Shown piece after piece: positions 26,402 to 34,647 of a stretch of DNA of 64,000 nt (position 1 is the stretch's first letter; the number at the start of each line of letters is the position of its first letter). The DNA is from Pseudobdellovibrionaceae bacterium. GTDB taxonomy: Bacteria; Bdellovibrionota; Bdellovibrionia; Bdellovibrionales; Bdellovibrionaceae. The translations under genes were made by a program, and so were the position numbers. The notes beneath the pieces were generated by a model. It was not told where the DNA came from and did no database searches. It was given only the letters and a program-made list of their open reading frames with translations. The stretch covers positions 1,458,565 through 1,522,564 of the forward strand of contig JAHBUV010000001.1 in the NCBI GenBank assembly GCA_019637915.1, read 5' to 3'.

Positions 26402-27088
26402 TCAGTCGAGACTCCAATCAATTTCCTTCAAACCTTTCGACTTCAGGTAGGCGTTGATCTTCGAAAAGGGGCGGGAACCGAAAAAGCCGCGGTACGCGGA
26501 CAAAGGCGACGGGTGGGCCGACTCGATCACGAAATGCTTTTTGCGGTCGATGAAAGCGCCCTTTTTCTGGGCGTAACTGCCCCACAGGACAAAGACCAGG
26601 TTTTCTTTTTCGTCGTTCAACAGATGGATGATGCGGTCGGTGAACTCCTCCCACCCTTTGCCCTGGTGGGAGGCCGCCCGGCCTTCCTCCACCGTCAGCA
26701 CGGCGTTCATGAGCAGCACCCCCTGCTTCGCCCACTTCTCGAGCGATCCATGGCGGGGCACCGGCACCCCGAGGTCGGCGTTGAGCTCCTTGAAGATGTT
26801 CTGCAGGGAGGGCGGGAAAGCCACCCCGTCGCGCACCGAGAAACACAGCCCGTGGGCCTGGCCGTCGCCGTGGTAGGGATCCTGCCCCACGATCACCACG
26901 CGGACCTTTTCGAAAGGCGTGAGGTTCAAAGCACTGAACCAGTCCTCGCCGCGGGGAAAAATCTTTTTGCCCTTTTTCTTCTGCTCAACAAGAAAGGCTT
27001 TGAGCTTCTTCATGCGCTCCGTCTCAAATTCAGGCAAAAGCCGCTTTTTCCAACCCGTCTCGATTTTGATTTCAGAAGTCGTCGCCAT
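26402..27088 (-). CDS. ung: Uracil-DNA glycosylase (family 1)
   Basis: A 228-residue base-excision repair enzyme that removes uracil from DNA. The catalytic motif GQDPYHG and the C-terminal HPSPLSAYRGFFG loop are both intact, and GVLLMNAVLTVEEG and FVLWGSYAQKK match the family in order. Length is normal. It may be the first gene of the ung-aroB-aroAKDE-aroC leftward run; the gap to aroB is short and shows no terminator. Confidence 0.96.
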   Translation of the reverse strand: MATTSEIKIETGWKKRLLPEFETERMKKLKAFLVEQKKKGKKIFPRGEDWFSALNLTPFEKVRVVIVGQDPYHGDGQAHGLCFSVRDGVAFPPSLQNIFKELNADLGVPVPRHGSLEKWAKQGVLLMNAVLTVEEGRAASHQGKGWEEFTDRIIHLLNDEKENLVFVLWGSYAQKKGAFIDRKKHFVIESAHPSPLSAYRGFFGSRPFSKINAYLKSKGLKEIDWSLD

Positions 27089-27234
27089 GTTCCTTCTTAC
27101 CCCGTTTCAAAGTCCTGTTTTGAGACGTGGACTCCACCCTATTGCTCGCGGTGTGAAATCCACTTCAAGACCTCTCCTTGACCTGACTCATTTCGGTCTC
27201 ATGATATACTGTTATCAAAGCGCAAGGAGGTCCC

Positions 27235-27636
27235 ATGACTCACCTTACGAACTCGACAATCCGTCTGCTGGATACCGACCCTGAAGTCAAATCCTACATT
27301 TATCAGCAGATTTCGGAGTTTGAGCCTTACGTGACCCCGGAAACGGTCGTCGCCGTCGTGGCGCGCGATCCCCGCAAGCTGGCGCTTCAACTTGAAACGG
27401 ATGGGCGCCCCATCCCGGCCAATGAATTGAAAAACATGTTCCGCATCGCCATCGTTCTGCGCGAGGGCGAGACCCAGATCCAGGAAGAGGGCTTGCACAG
27501 CGACGTGTTCGAAGCCATCCGTCAGGCGAAAGAGAAACTGCTGCAACGCCTCTCGGACATCCAGGATCAGGTCATCTCCAACGGTGACCGCATGGCGCAG
27601 ATCAACGAAGCGCTGCAAAACACCCAATTGCATTGA
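27235..27636 (+). CDS. Probable ribosome-associated HPF/RaiA-like protein
   Basis: A 133-residue cytoplasmic protein. Its alternation of a first helix (EVKSYIYQQISEFEPYV), two strand stretches (VVAVVARDP, FRIAIVLREGE) and a second amphipathic helix (VFEAIRQAKEKLLQRLSDIQDQ) resembles the hibernation-factor fold, where the last helix normally reads D-x-Y-x-AID-x-A-x-x-KL. Sequence identity to a named family is not obvious to me, so the function (stationary-phase ribosome binding) is a tentative reading. Strong AAGGAGG ribosome site; terminator directly behind, so monocistronic. Confidence 0.6.
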   Translation: MTHLTNSTIRLLDTDPEVKSYIYQQISEFEPYVTPETVVAVVARDPRKLALQLETDGRPIPANELKNMFRIAIVLREGETQIQEEGLHSDVFEAIRQAKEKLLQRLSDIQDQVISNGDRMAQINEALQNTQLH

Positions 27637-27668
27637 GTTCCTGATCAAAGCCGCAGGGCGATAAACTG

Positions 27669-27693
27669 ACCGGACGTGAGTCCGGTTTTTTTT
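27669..27693 (+). terminator. Rho-independent terminator after the HPF-like gene
   Basis: Perfect 7-bp stem ACCGGAC / GTCCGGT with GTGA loop and eight T residues, 33 bp after the stop codon. Confidence 0.9.
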
Positions 27694-27740
27694 CGTTTTC
27701 TTCTCGATGCGCCGGGTTTTCCCTGAAAATAAAAAGATCC

Positions 27741-28460
27741 ATGCATGTGCTCATCATCTTGTCCTTTTTGATCGCCGCTGAATCCGCCTGGGCAAGGGCC
27801 TCGGCCCCGCCGCAGGATCGCCGAGTTCAATCCGCCCTGCCTGACGGGGGAACTTCGGACAGCACCTGGATCAATCCGGCCTTGTTGAACTGCAACCCGG
27901 GCATGACGGGATCGCGCTCGCCCTACTCGGCGATCCAAACCCTGGGCCGCGACATGGCGTCGGTTTCCTACGCCGCCGGCGGCTCGCTGGGATTCGACTC
28001 CTCCTCGTGGGTGAGCAAAGCCATGGCCCAAGTGCAATGCCCGCCCCGCCGCATCGGTTCGAAGGCTTCCGCCGGTCGTTGCGATCCCCTCACCGGCTAT
28101 CGCGACTCCAGTTACGATTGCGCCTATTACGTGCGCATGGCGCTCTCCGGCACGGCCCTTCCCGCCAAGACCGGCGGTTTGGGCCACGCCAAAGACATGG
28201 GCTGCAATCTGCAGAGTTACGGGTTCCGTAACCTGTGCGGTTCTTGCCGTTCAAGGGCCGTTTGCAATATGACACCGGAAAGCGCCCCCGTCGGCGCCGT
28301 TTTGGTTTATGATTACCGGGGCTGCGGCCATCCGGCGGGCCACGTTGAAATCCGCACGAGCCAGGGCTACGTGAGCGATTATTTCAGCACGATCCCGCGC
28401 ACGGGTTCCGGCCGCAATGTCGGCAACTGCCGCGCCCTCATCGGCGTTTACGTGAAGTGA
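27741..28460 (+). CDS. Exported Cys-rich protein, possible CHAP/NlpC-P60-like amidase
   Basis: A 239-residue protein with a signal peptide (ending near SAWARA). The mature part has many cysteines. A Cys in YDCAYYVRMAL followed about 80 residues later by His in AGHVEIRTSQGYVSDY resembles the Cys/His arrangement of CHAP and NlpC/P60 peptidoglycan amidases, in which the Cys starts a helix and the His sits on a strand. This similarity is by pattern only. The next gene starts 13 bp downstream with AAAGGAG, so the two are an operon. Confidence 0.65.
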   Translation: MHVLIILSFLIAAESAWARASAPPQDRRVQSALPDGGTSDSTWINPALLNCNPGMTGSRSPYSAIQTLGRDMASVSYAAGGSLGFDSSSWVSKAMAQVQCPPRRIGSKASAGRCDPLTGYRDSSYDCAYYVRMALSGTALPAKTGGLGHAKDMGCNLQSYGFRNLCGSCRSRAVCNMTPESAPVGAVLVYDYRGCGHPAGHVEIRTSQGYVSDYFSTIPRTGSGRNVGNCRALIGVYVK

Positions 28461-28473
28461 AAGGAGCGACGGA

Positions 28474-28998
28474 ATGAAAAAGCTGTTGTTGATTCCCACC
28501 CTGACTTTGATGTTCGCCGCTTCCGCGTTGTCCCAGGCCCCGGAGCCGGTCACCGTCGAGGAAAAAGAGGTCTACGGCCGCGTCGCCAAGACTTTGCAAA
28601 AAGCCCGGCAGGCCATTGACCAGAGCAAATCCGCGGACAGCCAGAACGAGGTCTTTCAAAAAGGCTGGGACGCCCAGTGCGACTCCCGCCAGGACGAGAT
28701 CGCCAAAGCCCCGAACGGCAGCGACCTGGAAAAGCTCAAAAACTACGAGGAATTCCTCGATCAATTCATTTTGTTGTCGGATCGCCTGATCGTCGTCGAT
28801 TCCGGCAAACGCGGCATGGATTGCTACGGCGCCTACTACCTGGACTACTCGAAGCAGGTGGAATCGCGGCTGAAGGAGCTTCCCGAGGAAGTCCGGCTGC
28901 GCATGACGGATGAGCTCGATCGTTACCTGAAAGCGACGGGCCAGAAGCCAAAAAAAGAATCAGCGGCTTCCGGGGGCGGGAGCCGCGGGAAGCGCTGA
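28474..28998 (+). CDS. Exported charged helical protein of unknown function
   Basis: A 174-residue protein with a signal peptide (MKKLLLIPTLTLMFAASALSQA) and a mature chain that is largely charged amphipathic helix (EEKEVYGRVAKTLQKARQAID, DLEKLKNYEEFLDQF). Two cysteines (DAQCDS and MDCYG) might bond. The end is a Lys/Ser/Gly-rich tail. No family recognised. It is the second gene of the operon with the possible CHAP/NlpC amidase and may be its partner, which is inference. Its last 39 bp overlap the M14 peptidase gene on the other strand. Confidence 0.75.
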   Translation: MKKLLLIPTLTLMFAASALSQAPEPVTVEEKEVYGRVAKTLQKARQAIDQSKSADSQNEVFQKGWDAQCDSRQDEIAKAPNGSDLEKLKNYEEFLDQFILLSDRLIVVDSGKRGMDCYGAYYLDYSKQVESRLKELPEEVRLRMTDELDRYLKATGQKPKKESAASGGGSRGKR

Positions 28999-29892
28999 AG
29001 ACTTCTTCGCCGCCGGTTCCGCCGCCTTCTTCGGCACCGCCGGCGAGTCATCCGTCTCAAACACCGTCAGAGAACCAATGATGTCCTGCAGACTCTCGAA
29101 GGGCTGATAGGTGCCCGGCAGGCGGTCTTCCAATTCCATGGTCAGCACCGGCGTCTTGCGTTCGAACCACATGTAGCGGCCCAAGCTGCCCGGGAAAGTG
29201 CCCAGGGATTTCCAGGGCAGGTAATCGAATTTGGGTTTTTTCTTCAGGCTCGGCCCGTCGAAGTCCAGGACTTTCAAAGGCGTGTGGATGCTGACGATGA
29301 AATCCGGGGCGAAGTCCTCGATGTGCTTCAAGGCGCATTTCACTTCCGGCTCGCTGCCGCCGCTTTGGCCGGGAAAACGGCGGGGGTTGGAGCTGGTGTG
29401 GGCCTTCCAGAGCTTCTGGGCCATCTCGTCCCAGTCCTTGGTCGGGAAATTGCGGTTGAGGTCGATCTTGTTGGCGTTGGTGCGGGTCTTTCTTTTGACG
29501 CCGTCCGGATTCAGCACGGGGACGACGCGCCAGGTGTTGCGCGGGTCGATGCCTTCGAGGCGCTCCATCCAATAGCGGCCGACGCTGCCGGCCGGGGTCT
29601 CATCGCCGTGGATCAGGCTGAACACCAGGACCTTCTTTGCCTTCGGGTCCTTGCTGATCTTGTCGTAGTGGTAAATCTCCACGCCCTCCGCCGAAACGCA
29701 TTCGTCCTTCTTGACCACCTTGGCGCAGGCGGCCTTCACGAATTCCGGCGTCTTCGGCCCGGGGAAGCTCAACAGTTCCCGTTCACAACGGGCCGCCAGG
29801 CTTTCCGGCGTCGGGGCCGCGGCGGGCACGTTGGCGTCGGCGACCGCGGTGGAGGTCATGGCGAATGCGATGATCGAAATGATGCGTTTCAC
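28960..29892 (-). CDS. Exported zinc carboxypeptidase (M14 family), MpaA-like
   Basis: A 310-residue M14 metallopeptidase. The zinc ligands are His and Glu of HGDE and His of SIHTP; NPDG and KIDLNRNFP form the substrate pocket, and the catalytic Glu is in TMELED. Short loops and the DLNRNFP wording resemble murein-tripeptide amidases (MpaA), but a signal peptide at the N-terminus (ending AVADA) places this enzyme outside the cytoplasm. GTG start at 29892 follows GGGAAGA; the longer frame upstream lacks a ribosome site. A role in peptidoglycan peptide trimming is plausible. Confidence 0.87.
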   Translation of the reverse strand: MKRIISIIAFAMTSTAVADANVPAAAPTPESLAARCERELLSFPGPKTPEFVKAACAKVVKKDECVSAEGVEIYHYDKISKDPKAKKVLVFSLIHGDETPAGSVGRYWMERLEGIDPRNTWRVVPVLNPDGVKRKTRTNANKIDLNRNFPTKDWDEMAQKLWKAHTSSNPRRFPGQSGGSEPEVKCALKHIEDFAPDFIVSIHTPLKVLDFDGPSLKKKPKFDYLPWKSLGTFPGSLGRYMWFERKTPVLTMELEDRLPGTYQPFESLQDIIGSLTVFETDDSPAVPKKAAEPAAKKSSALPAAPAPGSR

Positions 29893-30038
29893 TCTTCCCT
29901 TTATAGCGCGTTCGCGCCCGGAATTGAAACGCTTCCGGGACCTGGAAAAAAAATATGTCTCAAAGTGAGAACTCCCTCGATTACGACCAAAGTCCTGCCG
30001 AAAGGAAGAAAGGAACACACAGAAACGAAGGAGAGTTC

Positions 30039-30245
30039 ATGCGAGGCGGTCTGAGTTACGTGACGATGATGGTGCTGAATCCGATCATTATCCTCTTCTA
30101 CCAAAATTGCTCCGTTCTGCCCGCGCAAAAGGCCATGGCCCAAAAGCCGGCCGCCGTTCACGCCGCGGAACGGGCCCCGGCCAGCGCCGCCCAGCACCAC
30201 TGTTCGCCGAAAAGCGCGCAGCCTTGCCTGAAACTGGCGGAATAA
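30039..30245 (+). CDS. Small membrane-anchored or exported protein
   Basis: A 68-residue protein with one N-terminal hydrophobic helix (YVTMMVLNPIIILFYQNCSV) and an Ala/His/Pro-rich tail with two more cysteines (HHCSPKSAQPC). ATG 30039 follows AAGGAGAG at good distance, supporting translation. Nothing similar is known to me. The three cysteines and two adjacent histidines could bind metal, which is speculation. Confidence 0.65.
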   Translation: MRGGLSYVTMMVLNPIIILFYQNCSVLPAQKAMAQKPAAVHAAERAPASAAQHHCSPKSAQPCLKLAE

Positions 30246-30287
30246 GACCAACCGCGCGACGTGTCTTAAGGCCAGCCTCTCTTGCGT

Positions 30288-30325
30288 CCCCCGATCTTCC
30301 GCCCTTAACCTGGAAGTATCGGGGG
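30288..30325 (+). promoter_or_regulatory. Hairpin that buries the ribosome-binding site of the 30330 lipoprotein gene
   Basis: Left arm CCCCCGATCTTCC (30288-30300), 11-base loop, right arm GGAAG-T-ATCGGGGG (30312-30325) with one bulged T. The right arm contains the GGGGG that would serve as Shine-Dalgarno for the ATG at 30330 or 30333. In the folded form the site is fully paired. Confidence 0.65.
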
Positions 30326-30329
30326 ATGA

Positions 30330-31469
30330 ATGATGAAGCTGGTTTTTCTTTTAACAAGTGTTCTTGCGTTGATATCCTGCGGCCGCAAAGACGGCAGTAA
30401 TAGCGCCTCCCGCTCCGGCACGGGCAATGTGAACGGGGCGTACCAAGGCACCGCCCCCCTCACCGGCATCGTGACCATCATGGGCGACTGCGGCGCTTCC
30501 GTCGCCAACATCTACCTCGGCACCGCCTACGGCTCCACCAGCATCGGCTCCGCGATGAACATCCCGAGCGGCGGCCGCTTCAGCTTCGCCTTGCAGCCCG
30601 GCAACTACACGATGATGGCCCAAGCCGGCGCCTGCACGGTTTCCGGCAACGTCGTGGCCGGCAATTACGGCGGCAATTCGGATTACCAGGTGTGCCTGGG
30701 TTCTTGCGGCGGCGCCGGCGGTTACGCGTTCAAAGCCGCGTCCAAGCCCGCGCAGCTCAACAAGCAGCCTTTCTGCGAATGGAACGTTTACGGCTGCAAC
30801 GGCGCCTTCTACCCGGGCACGGGCGGCGTCACGATCGCGGAATCCCGCGTGCTCTTCCTGACGAAAAAAGACACGAGCTTCAACCTCGACGTCGCCTTCA
30901 ATCAGGGCAACAACCTCGTCCTCTCCGTGCCGGCCCTGCCCGCCGCGGGCTGGGATCTGACCGCCGGCGCCGACGGCAGCCTGAAACACGACAAGATCGA
31001 TTACGGCGGCCTGTCTTACGGCGCCCAGGTCGATGAAACGAAACTGCAGAGCACGAACGGCTTCTGCGATCAGCGCGGCAAGATCCTGGCGCGCATGACG
31101 GATTACCTGAAAGTCTCGGGCTTCAGCGAACGCTCCATCAACGCCTTCTCGCGGAACTGGGCGGACCGTCTGCCGGTGAACGAGGAACTTTGCGTGTACC
31201 CCCAGGAGGAAGGCCACATCCGCCAACTGATCAACTACAAAGCGTCGGTGGGTTTGGAGATCCGTCGCCTCTGGTTCCTGGTGATCCCCCGTTTGGAAAC
31301 GGCCGTGAACAAGATCCGTCCGATTCCGGAGAGCTTCGCCGCCTTCAAGCAAAAGCCGCGCAATGACGCTCTGGCCATGGCGAAAAAGAATCCCCTCAAC
31401 CGCTCCGTGGCGAACACGACGGAGTTGAGCGCCGAGGAAATCGGCATGGGCTTCCTTCTCGAGCGCTGA
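30330..31469 (+). CDS. Lipoprotein of unknown function
   Basis: A 379-residue lipoprotein (lipobox LISC near residue 17; ATG ATG tandem start). The N-terminal mature half looks like a small beta domain with Gly-rich segments (RFSFALQPGNYTMMAQAG, similar to carboxypeptidase-regulatory-like or surface beta domains) and several cysteines (CLGSCGG, CEWNVYGC). The C-terminal half is helical and charged (LARMTDYLKVSGF, LRRLWFLVIPRLE-like pattern). No enzyme motif is seen. A strong hairpin covers its ribosome site, so translation may be conditional. Confidence 0.78.
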   Translation: MMKLVFLLTSVLALISCGRKDGSNSASRSGTGNVNGAYQGTAPLTGIVTIMGDCGASVANIYLGTAYGSTSIGSAMNIPSGGRFSFALQPGNYTMMAQAGACTVSGNVVAGNYGGNSDYQVCLGSCGGAGGYAFKAASKPAQLNKQPFCEWNVYGCNGAFYPGTGGVTIAESRVLFLTKKDTSFNLDVAFNQGNNLVLSVPALPAAGWDLTAGADGSLKHDKIDYGGLSYGAQVDETKLQSTNGFCDQRGKILARMTDYLKVSGFSERSINAFSRNWADRLPVNEELCVYPQEEGHIRQLINYKASVGLEIRRLWFLVIPRLETAVNKIRPIPESFAAFKQKPRNDALAMAKKNPLNRSVANTTELSAEEIGMGFLLER

Positions 31470-31556
31470 TTCGCGTCATCTAGTAAAATACGGTTTTTAT
31501 TGAAAAACTTCGCAAGCCCTTGGATCTTCTTCCGAGGGTTTTTTTTCAGTCTTGCA

Positions 31557-31578
31557 ATACACAGAAATTACAGTGTAT
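31557..31578 (+). promoter_or_regulatory. Probable LexA operator upstream of lexA
   Basis: ATACAC at 31557-31562 and GTGTAT at 31573-31578 form an inverted repeat with 10-base spacing. Within it, TTAC-AGT-GTAT at 31568-31578 matches, with one mismatch, the TTAC-N3-GTAA box that I recall for Bdellovibrio LexA. Position 14 bp before the lexA ATG is right for autoregulation. Confidence 0.6.
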
Positions 31579-31591
31579 CTTTGCTGTAGAT

Positions 31592-32308
31592 ATGAAAAAG
31601 AAGACATCGTCCCTCCCTTTGATCCCCCTGACTCCGAAAGAACGCTCCGTCCTGGGCTTCATCGAGCATCAGCTGATGGTGACCGGTGTGTGCCCCTCCT
31701 ACCAGGAGATCCGCGACCATTTCGGGCTGGCGTCTTTCAATTCCATTCAAAACTACCTGAAACAACTGACCGGCAAAGGCTACATCGAGATGGTCCCCCA
31801 CCAAAAACGGGCCATCCGCATTTTGCACTCAGCCAATGCGGTTCAAGAAGATTTGCTCCGTCGTTTTCCTAAAAAGGGTGGGCCTCCCCGCGGTTCGCTC
31901 CTCCAAGCGCCTGGGGAGTCCCTCTCCCTTCCTCTGCTCGGCCGGGTGGCCGCGGGCCAACCCATTGAGAGAGTGAAGGCCAATGAGTTCATCGAGGTGC
32001 CGCCGCTCCTGGTGAAAAAGCCGGATTCCACTTTTGTCCTCGAGGTGGAAGGCGATTCGATGATCGATGACGGCATCTGGGACGGCGATTATTTGCTGAT
32101 CCAGGAACAAAAGACCGCGAAGAACGGCGATATCATCGTGGCCTCCGTGGACGATGAAGCCACCGTCAAACGCTTCTATCTGAAAAACGACAACAAGGGG
32201 GCGATGGTGGAATTGCGTCCCTCCAATCCCCGACTCAAATCCATGTGGTATCCATCCACGGACGTGGAGATCCGGGGCCTGGTGTGCGGCCTGATTCGCC
32301 GCTACTAA
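31592..32308 (+). CDS. lexA: LexA repressor
   Basis: A 238-residue SOS repressor. The N-terminal winged helix begins TPKERSVLGFIEHQL; the self-cleavage site is Ala-Gly in RVAAGQPI; the catalytic Ser is in EGDSMIDDG and the Lys in ATVKRF. Start ATG 31592 is preceded by the likely operator; 24 upstream codons in frame lie in the promoter region and are not used. Recognition helix wording (SYQEIRDHFGLASFNSIQNYL) differs from E. coli, in line with a different target box. Terminator follows. Confidence 0.95.
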   Translation: MKKKTSSLPLIPLTPKERSVLGFIEHQLMVTGVCPSYQEIRDHFGLASFNSIQNYLKQLTGKGYIEMVPHQKRAIRILHSANAVQEDLLRRFPKKGGPPRGSLLQAPGESLSLPLLGRVAAGQPIERVKANEFIEVPPLLVKKPDSTFVLEVEGDSMIDDGIWDGDYLLIQEQKTAKNGDIIVASVDDEATVKRFYLKNDNKGAMVELRPSNPRLKSMWYPSTDVEIRGLVCGLIRRY

Positions 32309-32346
32309 TCCTGTGACAATGAGACCCTTCTCGGGTATCTCTGAAA

Positions 32347-32378
32347 AGGCTGGGATTCAGATCCCGGCCTTTTTGCTT
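32347..32378 (+). terminator. Rho-independent terminator after lexA
   Basis: 10-bp stem AGGCTGGGAT / ATCCCGGCCT (one T-G pair), TCAG loop, then TTTTTGCTTTT. Confidence 0.88.
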
Positions 32379-32397
32379 TTCAGCCAAGGGGAACATC

Positions 32398-32520
32398 ATG
32401 AGCGAGCAAGGAAAAGAGAAGAAGATCATCCGTGAAATGCTTCCTTACTTCATTCATATCATATGGCCCGTGCTGATTATTTTGCTCATCGCCAAAGTCT
32501 TCGCGCCCTCCACTTACTGA
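32398..32520 (+). CDS. Small single-pass membrane protein (40 residues)
   Basis: ATG 32398 follows AAGGGG by 6 bases. The product starts with a charged segment (SEQGKEKKIIREML) and ends with one hydrophobic helix (FIHIIWPVLIILLIAKVF). The frame overlaps the start of the PhnD-like lipoprotein by 58 bp in another frame. Composition and ribosome site argue for a real peptide; nothing known resembles it. Confidence 0.55.
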   Translation: MSEQGKEKKIIREMLPYFIHIIWPVLIILLIAKVFAPSTY

Positions 32521-33392
32521 TCCTTTGTTGTGGATTGCTAGCTGGTTGCGTTGGGGAATCACCCCTAGGCAGCGCCCGCAACCCGATCAAGATCAGCCTG
32601 GTCCCCGGCCAAAATCCCAAGACCCTCGAGGTCAACGGCGAAAAAATGGCCGCCTTCCTGGAAAAAGAGGTCGGCCTCCGGTTTCAAGTCAACGTTCCCA
32701 TCAGTTTCATCACCGTGGTCGAGGCCCTCGGCACCAAGCGCGCCGACATGGCTTTGATGAACACCTTCGGATACCTGCTCGCCAATGAAAAAAACGGCGC
32801 GCGGGTGCGCCTGATCGGCCTCTACAACAACACCGACGTCTACCACGGGCAGATCATCGCCCACGCGGATGGGCCCAAAAAACTCAAGGACCTGAACGGC
32901 AAGAAAGTCGCCTTCGTGGATCCGGCCTCGGGCTCGGGCTACCTGCTGGCCCTCAAACTTTTCCGCGAGGAAAACATCGTCCCCAAAGAAATCATCTTCG
33001 CCGGCCGGCACGACAGCGTCGCCCTGATGGTTTACCAACGCCGCGTCGATGCGGGCGCCACCTACCATGCCCTGCCCGACAAAGGCGTTCCGCAGGACGC
33101 GCGCAAAATCATCCAGCCTCAGCATCCCGATGTCTTCGAAAAAGTGCGCATTCTGGCGAAGACGGGGCCCATTCCCAACGATCCCGTGGTTTTCCGCAAA
33201 GATTTCCCCATCGATCTGCAGGAAAAGATCGTCGCGGCGATGAAGAAGTACATCCGGACCCCCGAAGGCGCGGACGTGATGGAAGGCCTTTACCACATGA
33301 ACGGCTTTCGTGACGCCAGCGAAAAGGATTTCGACGGCGTTCGCCGGATGCTCCTCGATCTGGGGAAATCATCCGGCGATTTCGTGAAGTGA
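32463..33392 (+). CDS. PhnD-like periplasmic substrate-binding lipoprotein
   Basis: A 309-residue binding protein of the phosphate/phosphite/phosphonate ABC-transporter family. Lipobox LAGC near residue 28, then IKISLVPGQNPKTLE, RADMALMNTFGYLLA, GKKVAFVDPASGSGYLLAL and a late RTPEGADVMEGLYHMNGF segment, as in PhnD. No permease or ATPase gene is next to it, so it is an orphan that may serve distant components or sensing. Start ATG 32463 has no visible ribosome site and lies inside the small membrane-protein gene, so translation may be coupled to it; no better start codon precedes the lipobox. Confidence 0.85.
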   Translation: MARADYFAHRQSLRALHLLILCCGLLAGCVGESPLGSARNPIKISLVPGQNPKTLEVNGEKMAAFLEKEVGLRFQVNVPISFITVVEALGTKRADMALMNTFGYLLANEKNGARVRLIGLYNNTDVYHGQIIAHADGPKKLKDLNGKKVAFVDPASGSGYLLALKLFREENIVPKEIIFAGRHDSVALMVYQRRVDAGATYHALPDKGVPQDARKIIQPQHPDVFEKVRILAKTGPIPNDPVVFRKDFPIDLQEKIVAAMKKYIRTPEGADVMEGLYHMNGFRDASEKDFDGVRRMLLDLGKSSGDFVK

Positions 33393-33402
33393 AACCTCAG
33401 AC

Positions 33403-33774
33403 TCAGGCTTTTTTCGCCGGCTCCTGAACGCGCAGGCGGTTCATGGCTTTGACCAGCATGAACACGGCGAAAGCGATGATGGTGAAAGTGATCGCCGTCG
33501 TCAGGAACACGCCGATGTTGATCGTCACGGCCCCGGCTTTCTGCGCATCGATCAACGAGGCATAAGGTCCCGCCTGCTGGGCGCCGTCCTTCAACACGAT
33601 GAACAAATTCTTGAAATCGACGTTGCCGATCAGAAGGCCGATCGGCGGCATGATCACGTCCGCCACGAGGGAATTGACGATCTTACCGAACTCAGCCCCG
33701 ATGATCAGACCGACCGCCAAATCGATGACATTGCCCTTCACGGCGAACTCTTTGAACTCCTGCAACAAACCCAT
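33403..33774 (-). CDS. mscL: Large-conductance mechanosensitive channel
   Basis: A 123-residue homopentameric inner-membrane channel that opens at high membrane tension to release solutes in osmotic downshock. The first helix [31 protein letters not shown] is the highly conserved pore segment; TM2 ([19 protein letters not shown]) and a short charged C-terminus follow. AAGGAG precedes the ATG at 33774. Convergent with the PhnD-like gene, 10 bp apart. Confidence 0.97.
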   Translation of the reverse strand: MGLLQEFKEFAVKGNVIDLAVGLIIGAEFGKIVNSLVADVIMPPIGLLIGNVDFKNLFIVLKDGAQQAGPYASLIDAQKAGAVTINIGVFLTTAITFTIIAFAVFMLVKAMNRLRVQEPAKKA

Positions 33775-33881
33775 TTGATCTCCTTGTTGGTCTCTGCTTG
33801 CCACGAAAAATTCATTTTTCAAATAGGGTTCTTGATTTTTTCTCATTTTGAAACCACAAAAGAGAACCGAAAGGAGCCTTC

Positions 33882-34616
33882 ATGAAACACTTCCCCCTCT
33901 TCCTCGCCACTTTGTTCTTCGGTCTTTCCGTTTCGGCGCAAGACGCCGGGACCGACGGCACCGAGGTCTCCCCGCTCACGCACGAATCCGAATTGTCACT
34001 GGTGACGGTGGATGGCAACAGCTCCAGCGAAAGCTACAGCGCCAAACAAAAAACCGAATACAAAATCGGTCCCCACGCTTTCTCCGTGACGGGTCGTTAC
34101 CTGCGCACGATCTCGAACCACATTGAAACCGCCCGCGCCTGGAACGCGGCCGCCCGTTACGAATACGCCTTCACGGAGTTTCTCGGAGCCTTCATCTCGC
34201 ACGGAGCGGAAAGCGATCCCTACAACGGTTACGTCCAACGGGACAACACCGACATCGGCGGCAAACACTTCCTGATCAAATCCGAGCCGGAAAACCTCTA
34301 CTACGAAGCCGGTTATCGTTACACGAAAGAACAAACTTCCGTCGGCACGATCACCTACTCCGGTTACGGCCGTCTCTACACCGAGTACAACCGTCAGATC
34401 GACCGCACCGTCAGTCTGAAATTCTGGGTCGAGTACCTGCCGAACTTCACCACCAGCCAAGCCTACCTTTTGAACGGCGAACCTTCGATCAACGTCATGC
34501 TGTCGCGGGTTTTCTCATTGAAAACGGCCTACCTGATGAAATACCGCAACCAGGTGAACCCCGGCGAAAAATACACGGACAAGACCTTCACCACGTCCCT
34601 GGTCGCCCGCTTCTGA
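33882..34616 (+). CDS. DUF481-type outer-membrane beta-barrel protein (YdiY-like)
   Basis: A 244-residue protein with a signal peptide (ending SVSAQ) followed by alternating aromatic/polar beta strands through to a terminal Phe (SLVARF), typical of outer-membrane barrels. Strands such as NAAARYEYAFTEFLGAFISHG and NLYYEAGYRYTKEQTSVG match the DUF481 pattern (salt-induced outer-membrane protein family). AAAGGAG lies before the ATG. Next to mscL, an osmotic theme is possible but inferred. Confidence 0.82.
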   Translation: MKHFPLFLATLFFGLSVSAQDAGTDGTEVSPLTHESELSLVTVDGNSSSESYSAKQKTEYKIGPHAFSVTGRYLRTISNHIETARAWNAAARYEYAFTEFLGAFISHGAESDPYNGYVQRDNTDIGGKHFLIKSEPENLYYEAGYRYTKEQTSVGTITYSGYGRLYTEYNRQIDRTVSLKFWVEYLPNFTTSQAYLLNGEPSINVMLSRVFSLKTAYLMKYRNQVNPGEKYTDKTFTTSLVARF

Positions 34617-34647
34617 TCTATGCTTTCCCGCCGCGAAAAAACCGCGT

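Noticed and set aside
27178-27210. TTGACC and TATACT as promoter of the HPF-like gene
   Set aside because: Spacing is 21 bp, too long for a standard promoter, and no other good -35 box was found.
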